From: Lachnospiraceae bacterium
GTDB taxonomy: Bacteria > Bacillota > Clostridia > Lachnospirales > Lachnospiraceae
Assembly (NCBI GenBank): GCA_009774175.1
Contig: VSNG01000005.1
Coordinates: forward strand, 97,196-161,195
Length of the DNA: 64,000 nucleotides
Direction: 5' to 3'
The notes below the pieces were generated by a model. It did no database searches, was not told where the DNA came from, and saw only the letters and a program-made list of their open reading frames with translations. A program made the position numbers and the translations under genes. Numbering within the stretch: the stretch's first letter is position 1; each line of letters starts with the position of its first letter. Shown piece after piece: positions 46,253-54,404 of the stretch.

Positions 46253-46281
46253 ACTATACACCAAATTTTCGATACTGACAA
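46253..46281 (-). promoter_or_regulatory. Sigma-A-type promoter of topA
   Basis: On the minus strand, TTGTCA (46276-46281) and TATAGT (46253-46258) are 17 bp apart, just after the dprA stop codon. It gives topA a ~130-nt leader independent of yifB-dprA. Confidence 0.65.
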
Positions 46282-46304
46282 GAGCGAATCTTTTGTTTTT
46301 TTCT

Positions 46305-47465
46305 TTACGGTTTTAAGATTCTCATATAATAACCGCCGCCGATCTGTCCTGCATGGCCGTCTGCGCACAGCTCCAAAAGTGTTTTGAAAAGTACGGGAAA
46401 CTCTATGGTTTTTCCATATTTTACCTCAAATCTATGTCGGATCTCTTCTGCCGCAAGAGGCTGGAAATCAAGCGCTCCCAAAACCTCCCCCAAAACGCCG
46501 TCCAGAAAAACGAGCCTCGTCTGTTCCTCCCTTCCTTCTGTCCGTCCTCTCCCCTTCGTCCCCAAAAGCTCTTCCAGAAGCTCCTCCGGCCCATTCACCA
46601 GCCCGGCCCCCTGTCTGATCAGACGGTTGCATCCGCTGCTTAACGGATCGGTGGCGCGTCCCGGCAGGGCATAGACCTCCCTGCCCTGCTCAAGGGCCAT
46701 ATCCACCGTAATAAGCGTGCCGCTCTTCACTCTGGCCTCAATCACCAGCACCGCATCGGAAAGACCGCTGATAATACGGTTCCTTGGCGGAAATTGCAGG
46801 GCTCTCGGCTCCGTCCCCGGCGGATATTCGGAACAGACGCCGCCTTTTGCAAGCAGCGTCTCATAAAGGCTTCCGTTTTCCTTCGGATAGCAGACGTCCA
46901 CGCCGCACCCCAGAACCGCCATGGAATATCCGCCTTCCCTCAAGGCGCTCTCCTGCCCGATACCGTCTATGCCTCTGGCCATGCCGCTGACAACCTCTAC
47001 CCCCGCCCCCGCAAGCGCCGCTCCAAACCGGGCCGCCATGTATCGGCCGTACTCGGTGCAGTCCCTTGCGCCGATTAAGGCCACCGCCCGCTTTTGATCA
47101 GACGGCAGCCTGCCCGCGTAATACAGGGCCAGGGGACTGTCCGGGATTTTGGAAAGGCGCTTTGGAAAAGCCGCCTCCCCCTGCGCTACAAGCCCGATTC
47201 CCCTCTCCCGCATCCGCCCGTATTCCTGCTCCGGATCACAGGCCTTACTGCTTTCCGTCAGCCGGGCCGCCCTTTTTCGATAGCGTTGCGCCAGCCTGTC
47301 AGCCAGCCTTCCCGAAAGGGCCAGGGCAAATATCTCCCGGGCCGTGCCAAGCCCGAAAAGAGCGCGCAGAAAGCTTCTGTTTCCCGCACCCGCAGCCTGT
47401 ATCAGCCAGTGGAGACAGGCCTTTTCCTCTTCTGTTTTTTTCTCTCTCTTGTCCAACTGATCCAA
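46305..47465 (-). CDS. dprA: DNA-processing protein DprA (Smf)
   Basis: A 386-residue DprA. The Rossmann-type core carries AVALIGARDCTEYGRYMAAR, VVSGMARGIDGIGQESAL, VLGCGVDVCYPKEN, NRIISGLSDAVLVIEARVKS and GREVYALPGRATDPLSSGCN. An N-terminal SAM-like helical region and a C-terminal winged helix flank it. It binds incoming single-stranded DNA and loads RecA during transformation. It lies 30 bp after the YifB-like gene. Presence of the gene does not prove natural competence. Confidence 0.95.
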   Translation of the reverse strand: MDQLDKREKKTEEEKACLHWLIQAAGAGNRSFLRALFGLGTAREIFALALSGRLADRLAQRYRKRAARLTESSKACDPEQEYGRMRERGIGLVAQGEAAFPKRLSKIPDSPLALYYAGRLPSDQKRAVALIGARDCTEYGRYMAARFGAALAGAGVEVVSGMARGIDGIGQESALREGGYSMAVLGCGVDVCYPKENGSLYETLLAKGGVCSEYPPGTEPRALQFPPRNRIISGLSDAVLVIEARVKSGTLITVDMALEQGREVYALPGRATDPLSSGCNRLIRQGAGLVNGPEELLEELLGTKGRGRTEGREEQTRLVFLDGVLGEVLGALDFQPLAAEEIRHRFEVKYGKTIEFPVLFKTLLELCADGHAGQIGGGYYMRILKP

Positions 47466-47494
47466 TCCTTATCCCTCCCTTCTGCATTCACAGC

Positions 47495-49078
47495 TTACAG
47501 CGTATGCTGCCGCCAGTATTTCCGATCTGACTGCCTGTAGCAGATCGCCTCGGCCAGATGGATTTCCCCGATCCTGTCGCTGTCGTCCAGATCGGCAATG
47601 GTTCTGGCTGTTTTCAGGATGCGGTGATACGCTCTGGCGGAAAGCTGCATACAGGAAAACATCCGCTCCATATAGCGAAGCTCGCCTTCCCCGAGAAAAC
47701 AGTATCGCTCCACATCCGCCGCGTTCATGTCCGCGTTAAACCGAAGTCCGGTTCCGGCAAACCGCTCTTCCTGCCTTTCTCTGGCCGCCATGACCCGCTT
47801 TCTCACCTGCGCGCTGTCCTCCCCCTTTTCCCTGGCGGTGATATCGGAAAAGCCCATGGGCAGCGCTTCCACACAAATGTCCATTCGATCCAGAATGGGG
47901 CCGGACACCCGGCTCAGATAACGCTTCACTTCGTAAGGCGTACAGCGGCATCTTTTCCTGTCCGGATAAAACCCGCAGGGACAAGGATTCATGGCGCCCA
48001 CCAGCATAAAATCCGCGGGGTAGACGTAACTGCCGCTGCTTCTGGCAATCTGCACCTGCCTGTCCTCCAGAGGCTGTCTTAAAATATCCAGCGTCTCCCG
48101 TTTAAACTCGGGTAGCTCGTCCAGAAAAAGAACGCCCCGGTGGGCCAGACTTATCATTCCCGGTTTGGGAATGCGCCCGCCCCCGGTAAGCGCCCGGCCC
48201 GTCACCGTATGATGGGGATGTAAAAAGGGCCTTGTGGTCTTTAACGAACCAGCCGACTGTAAAAGACCGCAGATGCTGTAGACTGTGGAAACCTCCAGGC
48301 TTTCTTCCAAAGACAGCGGCGGCAGAATCGACGGAATCCTTCTGGCCAGCATGGTTTTACCCGATCCGGGCGGCCCTATGATGAGCAGATTGTGGAAACC
48401 AGCCGCGGCCACCTCGGCCGCCCGCTTTAAGGCGCACTGCCCGTTGATGTCGGAAAAATCAGGCTCTTTTTCCCGGACGGCGGACACAGGTTCCTTTCCA
48501 TCCCCTTCTTCCGGCACGACGGGAACCGGCCTCTTTTCGGCCCCGCTTTCAAAAAAGGCCTCCTGTCTTTCCCCCCGCAGGACGGCCGACGCCTCCTGTA
48601 TGCGGGGTACGCCGACGCACTCTATCTCCCGTACCAGCGCGCCTTCCCACCGGTTGTCCGCCGGCAGAAAACATTTCCTGATTCCCTTTGCCGACGCCTC
48701 CCTTACAATGGGAAGTACGCCCTTTACCGGCTTTAATTCCCCTGACAGCCCAAGCTCCCCGAGAAACAGTATCCCTTCCACCATTTCCCTTTTCAGCTCT
48801 CCCAGAGCGGTCATAATCCCAACTGCCACAGGCAGATCAAACATTGTGCCGTTTTTGGGCAGATCCGCCGGAGAAAGATTCACGTTGATGCACACGGGCG
48901 GCAGTTTTACCCCCACGTTTTTTAAGGCTACCTTCACCCGCTCTTTCGCCTCCCGCACCTCGGATCCGGGAAGGCCCACGATCTGAAAACAGGGCAGTCC
49001 CTGAGAAACGTCCACCTCCACCTGAATCAGGCGGCTTTGCACGCCGTAAACAACTCCCGATAAAATTGTAATGAGCAA
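47495..49078 (-). CDS. YifB/ComM-family AAA+ ATPase (Mg-chelatase-like)
   Basis: A 527-residue protein with an N-terminal Lon-protease-like fold (VEVDVSQGLPCFQIVGLPGS, NLSPADLPKNGTMFDLPVAV), an AAA+ module (LLIIGPPGSGKTMLARRIPS, HRGVLFLDELPEFKRETLDI) and a Mg-chelatase-like C-terminus. Relatives such as ComM act as hexameric helicases in recombination of transformed DNA. The start is a TTG at 49078 with AAAGGAGG 8 bp upstream. It forms a unit with dprA. Confidence 0.94.
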   Translation of the reverse strand: MLITILSGVVYGVQSRLIQVEVDVSQGLPCFQIVGLPGSEVREAKERVKVALKNVGVKLPPVCINVNLSPADLPKNGTMFDLPVAVGIMTALGELKREMVEGILFLGELGLSGELKPVKGVLPIVREASAKGIRKCFLPADNRWEGALVREIECVGVPRIQEASAVLRGERQEAFFESGAEKRPVPVVPEEGDGKEPVSAVREKEPDFSDINGQCALKRAAEVAAAGFHNLLIIGPPGSGKTMLARRIPSILPPLSLEESLEVSTVYSICGLLQSAGSLKTTRPFLHPHHTVTGRALTGGGRIPKPGMISLAHRGVLFLDELPEFKRETLDILRQPLEDRQVQIARSSGSYVYPADFMLVGAMNPCPCGFYPDRKRCRCTPYEVKRYLSRVSGPILDRMDICVEALPMGFSDITAREKGEDSAQVRKRVMAARERQEERFAGTGLRFNADMNAADVERYCFLGEGELRYMERMFSCMQLSARAYHRILKTARTIADLDDSDRIGEIHLAEAICYRQSDRKYWRQHTL

Positions 49079-49201
49079 ACACTTTTCCTCCTTTTACCCA
49101 TATTTTTGCGTAATTTCTGTTTCTTTGAAACTCTGCGGCGAAATGCCTGAAAATGATAAAAAGAATATACAAAGATTTCAGATAGCTTTATCATGCAGCA
49201 A

Positions 49202-49225
49202 CGGGGGCTTTTTGTCAAGCCCCCG
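49202..49225. other. GC-rich hairpin between the HD-GYP gene and yifB
   Basis: GGGGGCTT and AAGCCCCC form an 8-bp stem with a short loop. On the minus strand no U-run follows, so termination of the HD-GYP/sigK transcript here would be weak. A stand-alone GCCGATAT (sigma-D -10-like) sits just upstream at 49249-49256 on the minus strand but lacks a TAAA element. Confidence 0.4.
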
Positions 49226-49270
49226 CCTCGCTTATTTCCTGAATATTTATATCGGCCGCCTGCCCCGCGC

Positions 49271-50398
49271 CTAGATAATCGGTATTTCCACGTACTCGGC
49301 TTCCTCCAGCTCAATGCCGTTTCTTTTCAGAAGATCCATATCCATCACATGGCGGTTGTCCAGCGTCTTCATAATATCCTTAATCTCCAGATCTTCATAC
49401 AGATCCATGTCCGCCAGATCAATGATGGTGTTGTCCTTAAACATCAGCACCATGGGCCGCAGCACATCCGCCTCGTTTGCCGCAAGGACAAGCGCCTTCT
49501 CGCCGGTGTTCAGCTCCACGCTGACGCCGGGCACCAGAATATTGATGGACTTAATCAGCGCCTCCACCACCTTGCTGTGGAAAACCTCAGGATTGTTTAA
49601 AAGGTATTTAAGCGCCTCCACCTCGGAAGCCGGTTCCTCGTCAAACTTCATGGCGGTCATTTTATCATAGGTCTCCGCCACCGCCAGCACTCTTGCGCCG
49701 TTCACCAGCCTGATGGATGAAATATCTCCTCCCGTCCGCAGGCTTACAAGCATCTTGTGGGCCTGAGAACAGATCCGCCTGATATTCGGCCTTGCGGAAA
49801 AAGATGTGTCCAGAAGGGCATGTCCCGCCTCCACCCGGCTGTCCGTCGTCATATCAATCAGGGGGCCGCCCGCCGCTTCCTCCTCTTCAAAACGCATGAT
49901 CTTTCCGATGTCATGGACAAGCGCAGCCTGTACCGTCTCCATCTGTTCCTCCACCCTAATATTCATAACATGTGTTATCATAGCGCAGAGAATCGCCACG
50001 TTGAGAGAATGCTTATATATGTAATCTTCCTTGCTGCGCAGGTTCTGCATGAAATTGATTCTCGCATCCAGATGGCCGTAATTTTTGATAATGTTGGAGG
50101 CAATCATCTGAATCCGCTGGGCACGCCCTGTATCCACAATGCTGTCCAGCTCCTCCCGAATGGAGAACACGCACATGGTCTGAAACCGCTCAAACTCCAC
50201 GTCCGCCCTGGTCATGGGCGGAACGGGCTCCGCCGGCTCCAGAATAAAAATCCCGAGCAGGCCGAAATTCTTCACGCTGTTAATACCCTGCATGGTCAGC
50301 TTGGAGTTCCGCTCATAGAGCAGAACACCGTTTTTATTATAAATAGGACGCGCCAGTCTCATTCCTGTCTTTAAATCTTCGCTCTTTACAAAACGCAT
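49271..50398 (-). CDS. HD-GYP-like protein with incomplete catalytic motif
   Basis: A 375-residue protein whose core resembles HD-GYP cyclic-di-GMP phosphodiesterases. The HD motif is present in ALVHDIGKIM, and AETYDKMTAMKF corresponds to the later Asp motif. The segment that should hold HHE...DGSGYP instead reads CSQAHKMLVSLRTGGDIS, so the GYP signature and one metal His are missing. It may be inactive or use another nucleotide. It lies 25 bp downstream of sigK and probably shares its transcript. Confidence 0.75.
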   Translation of the reverse strand: MRFVKSEDLKTGMRLARPIYNKNGVLLYERNSKLTMQGINSVKNFGLLGIFILEPAEPVPPMTRADVEFERFQTMCVFSIREELDSIVDTGRAQRIQMIASNIIKNYGHLDARINFMQNLRSKEDYIYKHSLNVAILCAMITHVMNIRVEEQMETVQAALVHDIGKIMRFEEEEAAGGPLIDMTTDSRVEAGHALLDTSFSARPNIRRICSQAHKMLVSLRTGGDISSIRLVNGARVLAVAETYDKMTAMKFDEEPASEVEALKYLLNNPEVFHSKVVEALIKSINILVPGVSVELNTGEKALVLAANEADVLRPMVLMFKDNTIIDLADMDLYEDLEIKDIMKTLDNRHVMDMDLLKRNGIELEEAEYVEIPII

Positions 50399-50422
50399 TG
50401 TCCTTTCCCCTCCAATCCGGCG

Positions 50423-51067
50423 TTACACCATGCCAAAGGCCTCGTATCCCTCCTTCAGCTTTTCCAACGCCCTTTTCTCTATTCTGGATACATAGCTTCT
50501 GGAAATGCCAAGCCTGTGGCCGATTTCCCGCTGGGTAATCTCTCTGCCGCTCCCAAGGCCGTACCGCAGCATAATGATCTCCCGTTCCCTGTCCGAAAGC
50601 CTGTCGGCAATCAGGTCTGTGAGCCTGTGAAGCTTATCCTCCACTTCCATTCTGTCCACAACGTCCACCTGATCCTGTTCGATCACGTCAAGCAGACTGA
50701 TCTCATTCCCTTCCCTGTCCGTACCGATGGGTTCGTACAAAGAAACCTCTCTGGAAGTCTTTTTCTTTGCCCGAAGAAGCATCAGGAGTTCATTGTCTAT
50801 ACAACGGGAAGCATAAGTGCTTAGCTTCCCCTTCCCTGCATCAAAAGAATCAATGGCCTTGATCAGACCGATGGTGCCGATGGAAATCAGATCCTCCATG
50901 TCCTCGTCCACGTTCTGATATTTTTTGGCGATATGCGCCACCAGACGTAAGTTCCGCTCTACCAGAATACCCTTGGCCTCCCCGCGCTCTCTTTCGCTCC
51001 CCGTCTTAAGGCGTCCTAGGTAGACGGCCTCATCCTTCGCAGAAAGTGGCTGACTGAATGTTTTCAA
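50423..51067 (-). CDS. sigK: Late sporulation sigma factor SigK
   Basis: A 214-residue sigma-70-family factor. Region 2 (ERNLRLVAHIAKKYQNVDED, EDLISIGTIGLIKAIDSFDA, STYASRCIDNELLMLLRA), the GTDREGNEISLLDVI linker and region 4 (REIGHRLGISRSYVSRIEKR) match SigK better than SigE. It starts at MKTFSQPLS, so the membrane-anchoring pro-sequence of B. subtilis pro-SigK is absent, as in Clostridioides difficile. No skin-type interruption is present. It drives late mother-cell genes for cortex and coat. Confidence 0.85.
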   Translation of the reverse strand: MKTFSQPLSAKDEAVYLGRLKTGSERERGEAKGILVERNLRLVAHIAKKYQNVDEDMEDLISIGTIGLIKAIDSFDAGKGKLSTYASRCIDNELLMLLRAKKKTSREVSLYEPIGTDREGNEISLLDVIEQDQVDVVDRMEVEDKLHRLTDLIADRLSDREREIIMLRYGLGSGREITQREIGHRLGISRSYVSRIEKRALEKLKEGYEAFGMV

Positions 51068-51180
51068 AAGGAGCCTCCAAAGTCCATTTACTCTATTCTA
51101 TGACCCGGCGGCTTCCCAAGTGCCTTTCCATCTGTCCCAATTAATTTCTCTACTATTATAATATCTTTTTCTTTGCGTTT

Positions 51181-51209
51181 ATTATATCATTCAAACGTCA
51201 AAAATACAA
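51181..51209 (-). promoter_or_regulatory. Candidate promoter of sigK
   Basis: On the minus strand, TTGTAT (51204-51209) and a perfect TATAAT (51181-51186) are 17 bp apart, about 115 bp upstream of sigK. A second TATAAT-like sequence lies downstream near 51153-51162. sigK is usually SigE-dependent, so a sigma-A-like promoter would be notable; a SigE element was not recognised. The 51,068-51,302 gap holds no gene. Confidence 0.45.
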
Positions 51210-51302
51210 TCCTGTTCTGTTCTGTGCCCCGGCACGCCGCCGCCCGGCAGGCGCCGGCCGCCCCTGAAAACAGTCAGTCTGTATCGGGACGCCGCCTGCA
51301 GG

Positions 51303-52427
51303 TCAGAGGAGAAATTCCGCAAAAATCACATTGCTCACATCAATCCCCCGAGGCGTCAGCGCAAGCCTGCCCTTGTCCCGAAAAAGCAGGCCCTGCGCAG
51401 TAAAGGACGCAAGCTGCTTCCCGTAGACTTCCTCCATGGGCTTTCCGAAAAGACGCTTAAATTCTTCCGTATCCACCCCCCGCATAAGCCGCAGGCCGAG
51501 AAACATAAATTCCTCCATCTGCTCTTCCAGCGTAAGTATCTGCACTTCCCGCCGTTCCCCGCTCTCCACACAAACCGCATAGGCCGCATGGTCCTCCGGA
51601 TTTTTCCAGCGCACGTTGTCAACCATGGAGGATGCCCCCAGTCCAAAACCCGCGTAATCGCCTCTCTTCCAGTAAACCTTATTGTGGCGGCAGGCAAAGC
51701 CCTCCCTCCCATAGTTGGATATCTCATAGCGGCAGTATCCCGCCTCCGCCAGATATTCCCCGGTAAGGGCATACATCTCCCGATCCTCCTCCTCTGTCGG
51801 AAAGGTGTAGCCGGATTGGTTTACATAAAGCGGAGTCCCCTCCTCCAGAATCAGACTGTAGGCAGAAATATGCTCCGGCAAAAGCGCCGTCACCCGCTCC
51901 AGCGTCTTTTTCCAGGAAACGCTGCTCTGACCGGGCAGTCCCGACATCAGGTCGATATTGATATTGCCAAAGCCCGCACCCCGCGCCAGTTCATAGATTT
52001 CCAGAAAATCACCGTAGCTGTGGATCCGCCCGATGCGGGCAAGCTCCTCGTCCTCCGTGGACTGCAGTCCTATGCTGAGACGATTAATACCACTTGCTAT
52101 GTAACTTTCCATCTTCTCCGGCGTAACCGTACCCGGATTACATTCCATGGTAATCTCCACGTCCGGGGCCATGATAAAATTCTTTCTGATCCGCGCCAGA
52201 ATCCGTTCCACCTCCCCGCCGGAAAGCAGGGACGGCGTACCGCCGCCCAGAAAGATGGAGATCACGGTGTGATCTCCATAAAATATCGACTGTTTTTCTA
52301 TTTCGCGAAGCAATAGGTTTACATAACTTTCCATTTCCTTCCTGCCCGACGGAGCGGAAAGGAAATCACAGTACAGGCACTTTCTGACACAGAACGGAAT
52401 GTGAATATAAATACTCAGCTCTCTCAT
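51303..52427 (-). CDS. hemW: Heme chaperone HemW (radical SAM)
   Basis: A 374-residue radical SAM protein. It opens with LSIYIHIPFCVRKCLYCDF, where CxxxCxxC binds the 4Fe-4S cluster, and continues with IFLGGGTPSLLSGGEVERIL and LSIGLQSTEDEELARIGRIH. HemW delivers heme to respiratory enzymes in studied bacteria; the older annotation was oxygen-independent coproporphyrinogen oxidase. The ATG at 52427 matches the family start. It lies 40 bp after lepA. Confidence 0.93.
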   Translation of the reverse strand: MRELSIYIHIPFCVRKCLYCDFLSAPSGRKEMESYVNLLLREIEKQSIFYGDHTVISIFLGGGTPSLLSGGEVERILARIRKNFIMAPDVEITMECNPGTVTPEKMESYIASGINRLSIGLQSTEDEELARIGRIHSYGDFLEIYELARGAGFGNINIDLMSGLPGQSSVSWKKTLERVTALLPEHISAYSLILEEGTPLYVNQSGYTFPTEEEDREMYALTGEYLAEAGYCRYEISNYGREGFACRHNKVYWKRGDYAGFGLGASSMVDNVRWKNPEDHAAYAVCVESGERREVQILTLEEQMEEFMFLGLRLMRGVDTEEFKRLFGKPMEEVYGKQLASFTAQGLLFRDKGRLALTPRGIDVSNVIFAEFLL

Positions 52428-52467
52428 ATTATCCTCCATGCCGCAGAAACCGTGCGCTCGTTCAAAC

Positions 52468-54282
52468 TCATTTGTCGTCCAGCTTCAGCACGCTCATAAA
52501 GGCGCTCTGCGGAATTTCCACATTGCCCACCTGACGCATCCGCTTCTTGCCTTCCTTCTGCTTTTCAAGCAGTTTCTTCTTACGGGTGATGTCTCCTCCA
52601 TAGCACTTGGCAAGAACGTCCTTTCTCATGGCCTTAACCGTCTCTCTGGCTATGATCTTGCCGCCCACCGCCGCCTGAATCGGAATCTCGAAGAGATGTC
52701 TGGGAATCTCCTCCTTCAATTTCTCGCACATTTTCCTGCCCCGCTCGTAAGCGCTGTCCGCATGGACGATAAAGGAGAGGGCATCCACTTCCTCGCGATT
52801 GATCAGAATATCCAGCTTCACCAGCTTGGACTGCTCGTACCCTTTCAGCTCATAGTCAAAGGAGGCATACCCTCTGGAGCGGGACTTTAAGGCGTCGAAA
52901 AAGTCATAAATAATCTCGTTTAACGGCAGCTCGTACTTCAACAGGGCTCTGGACGCCTCAATATACTCCGTGCTGATATAACGGCCTCTCCGCTCCTGAC
53001 AAAGCTGCATGATGGGGCCGATAAACTCCGTCGTCACCATGATCTCCGCGCTGACCACCGGCTCTTCCATATAGTCGATCTCCGAGGGATCGGGCAGATT
53101 GGAGGGATTGGTCAGTTCAATCATTTCGCCGTTCGTCCTGTATACCCTGTAAATAACGCCGGGCGCGGTAGTGACCAGATCCAGATTGTATTCTCTCTCC
53201 AGCCGCTCCTGAATAATTTCCAGATGCAAAAGTCCCAGAAATCCGCAGCGGAAACCAAATCCAAGGGCAATGGAAGTCTCCGGCTCGTAATTCAGGGAAG
53301 CGTCGTTTAGCTTAAGCTTCTCCAGCGCGTCCCGCAGATCCGGGTATTTTGCGCCGTCCGCCGGGTACATGCCGCAGTAAACCATGGAATTTACCTTTTT
53401 GTAGCCGGGAAGGGGCTTTTCACAGGGATTTTCCACATCCGTAACCGTATCGCCCACGGCGGTGTCCTTCACATTCTTAATGGAAGCGGTAAGATACCCC
53501 ACCATGCCTGCCGCAAGCTCGTCGCAGGGTATGAACTGTCCCGCGCCGAAATATCCAACCTCCACCACCTCCGCGGCGGCGCCGGTAGCCATCATCCTGA
53601 TTTTCGTGCCTTTCCTGACCCGGCCTTCCTTGATGCGGCAGAAAACGATCACACCCTTATAGGAATCGTACACGGAGTCAAAGATAAGGGCCTGCAAAGG
53701 GTTGTCCGGGCTGCCGCCGGGGGCGGGAATCTTCTCCACAATAGCCTCCAGCACATCTTCGATTCCAATGCCGTTCTTGGCGGAAATTAGCGGCGCGTCC
53801 TGGGCCTCAATGCCGATCACGTCCTCGATCTCCTCTTTCACCCGCTCCGGCTCTGCACTTGGCAGATCAATCTTATTTATCACCGGAAAAACGTCCAGAT
53901 CGTGATCCAGCGCAAGATATACATTGGCCAGCGTCTGGGCCTCGATTCCCTGCGCGGCGTCCACCACCAGAATCGCCCCGTCGCAGGCCGCCAGCGCGCG
54001 GCTCACCTCATAGTTAAAATCCACATGGCCGGGCGTGTCAATCAGGTTGAAAATATATTCGTTGCCATCCTTGGCCTGATAGACAATGCGGACAGTCTGG
54101 GCCTTGATGGTGATGCCCCGCTCCCGCTCCAGCTCCATATTGTCCAGTATCTGATCCTGCATCTCGCGGCTTGTAAGCAGCCCCGTCTTCTCTATGATCC
54201 TGTCCGCCAGCGTTGACTTACCATGGTCAATGTGGGCGACAATGCAAAAATTTCTGATTTTACTCTGATCCATTGTTGACAT
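52468..54282 (-). CDS. lepA: Elongation factor 4 (LepA)
   Basis: A 604-residue translational GTPase. G1 is IVAHIDHGKSTLADRI, with DTPGHVDFNYEVSRAL and NKIDLPSAEPERVKEE as further G motifs, and the LepA-specific C-terminal domain (KCYGGDITRKKKLLEKQKEG) is intact. It back-translocates or remodels stalled ribosomes and affects initiation. It lies between spoIIP and hemW, the conserved Firmicute order. Confidence 0.98.
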   Translation of the reverse strand: MSTMDQSKIRNFCIVAHIDHGKSTLADRIIEKTGLLTSREMQDQILDNMELERERGITIKAQTVRIVYQAKDGNEYIFNLIDTPGHVDFNYEVSRALAACDGAILVVDAAQGIEAQTLANVYLALDHDLDVFPVINKIDLPSAEPERVKEEIEDVIGIEAQDAPLISAKNGIGIEDVLEAIVEKIPAPGGSPDNPLQALIFDSVYDSYKGVIVFCRIKEGRVRKGTKIRMMATGAAAEVVEVGYFGAGQFIPCDELAAGMVGYLTASIKNVKDTAVGDTVTDVENPCEKPLPGYKKVNSMVYCGMYPADGAKYPDLRDALEKLKLNDASLNYEPETSIALGFGFRCGFLGLLHLEIIQERLEREYNLDLVTTAPGVIYRVYRTNGEMIELTNPSNLPDPSEIDYMEEPVVSAEIMVTTEFIGPIMQLCQERRGRYISTEYIEASRALLKYELPLNEIIYDFFDALKSRSRGYASFDYELKGYEQSKLVKLDILINREEVDALSFIVHADSAYERGRKMCEKLKEEIPRHLFEIPIQAAVGGKIIARETVKAMRKDVLAKCYGGDITRKKKLLEKQKEGKKRMRQVGNVEIPQSAFMSVLKLDDK

Positions 54283-54307
54283 ACTGTTATCCTCTCCGAC
54301 ATTGCCT

Positions 54308-54392
54308 GTTCAGCCCGCGCCATTCGCAAAATCGCGAGTTTGGTCTGGCTGAACTGTTAAAATAGTATATCAAAAAGAATTACGGATGTCCA
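54308..54392 (-). promoter_or_regulatory. lepA promoter and leader hairpin
   Basis: On the minus strand, TGGACA (54387-54392) and TATACT (54364-54369) are 17 bp apart, a good sigma-A-type promoter. Immediately downstream, GTTCAGCC and GGCTGAAC pair across a 31-nt loop that holds a smaller TCGC/GCGA hairpin (54308-54354). No U-run follows. This separates lepA-hemW from the sporulation gene spoIIP upstream. Confidence 0.6.
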
Positions 54393-54404
54393 CACCAATC
54401 CCCC

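Noticed and set aside
49249..49256. Sigma-D promoter before yifB
   Set aside because: GCCGATAT is exact, but no TAAA-like -35 element is at the right distance and yifB is not a motility gene.
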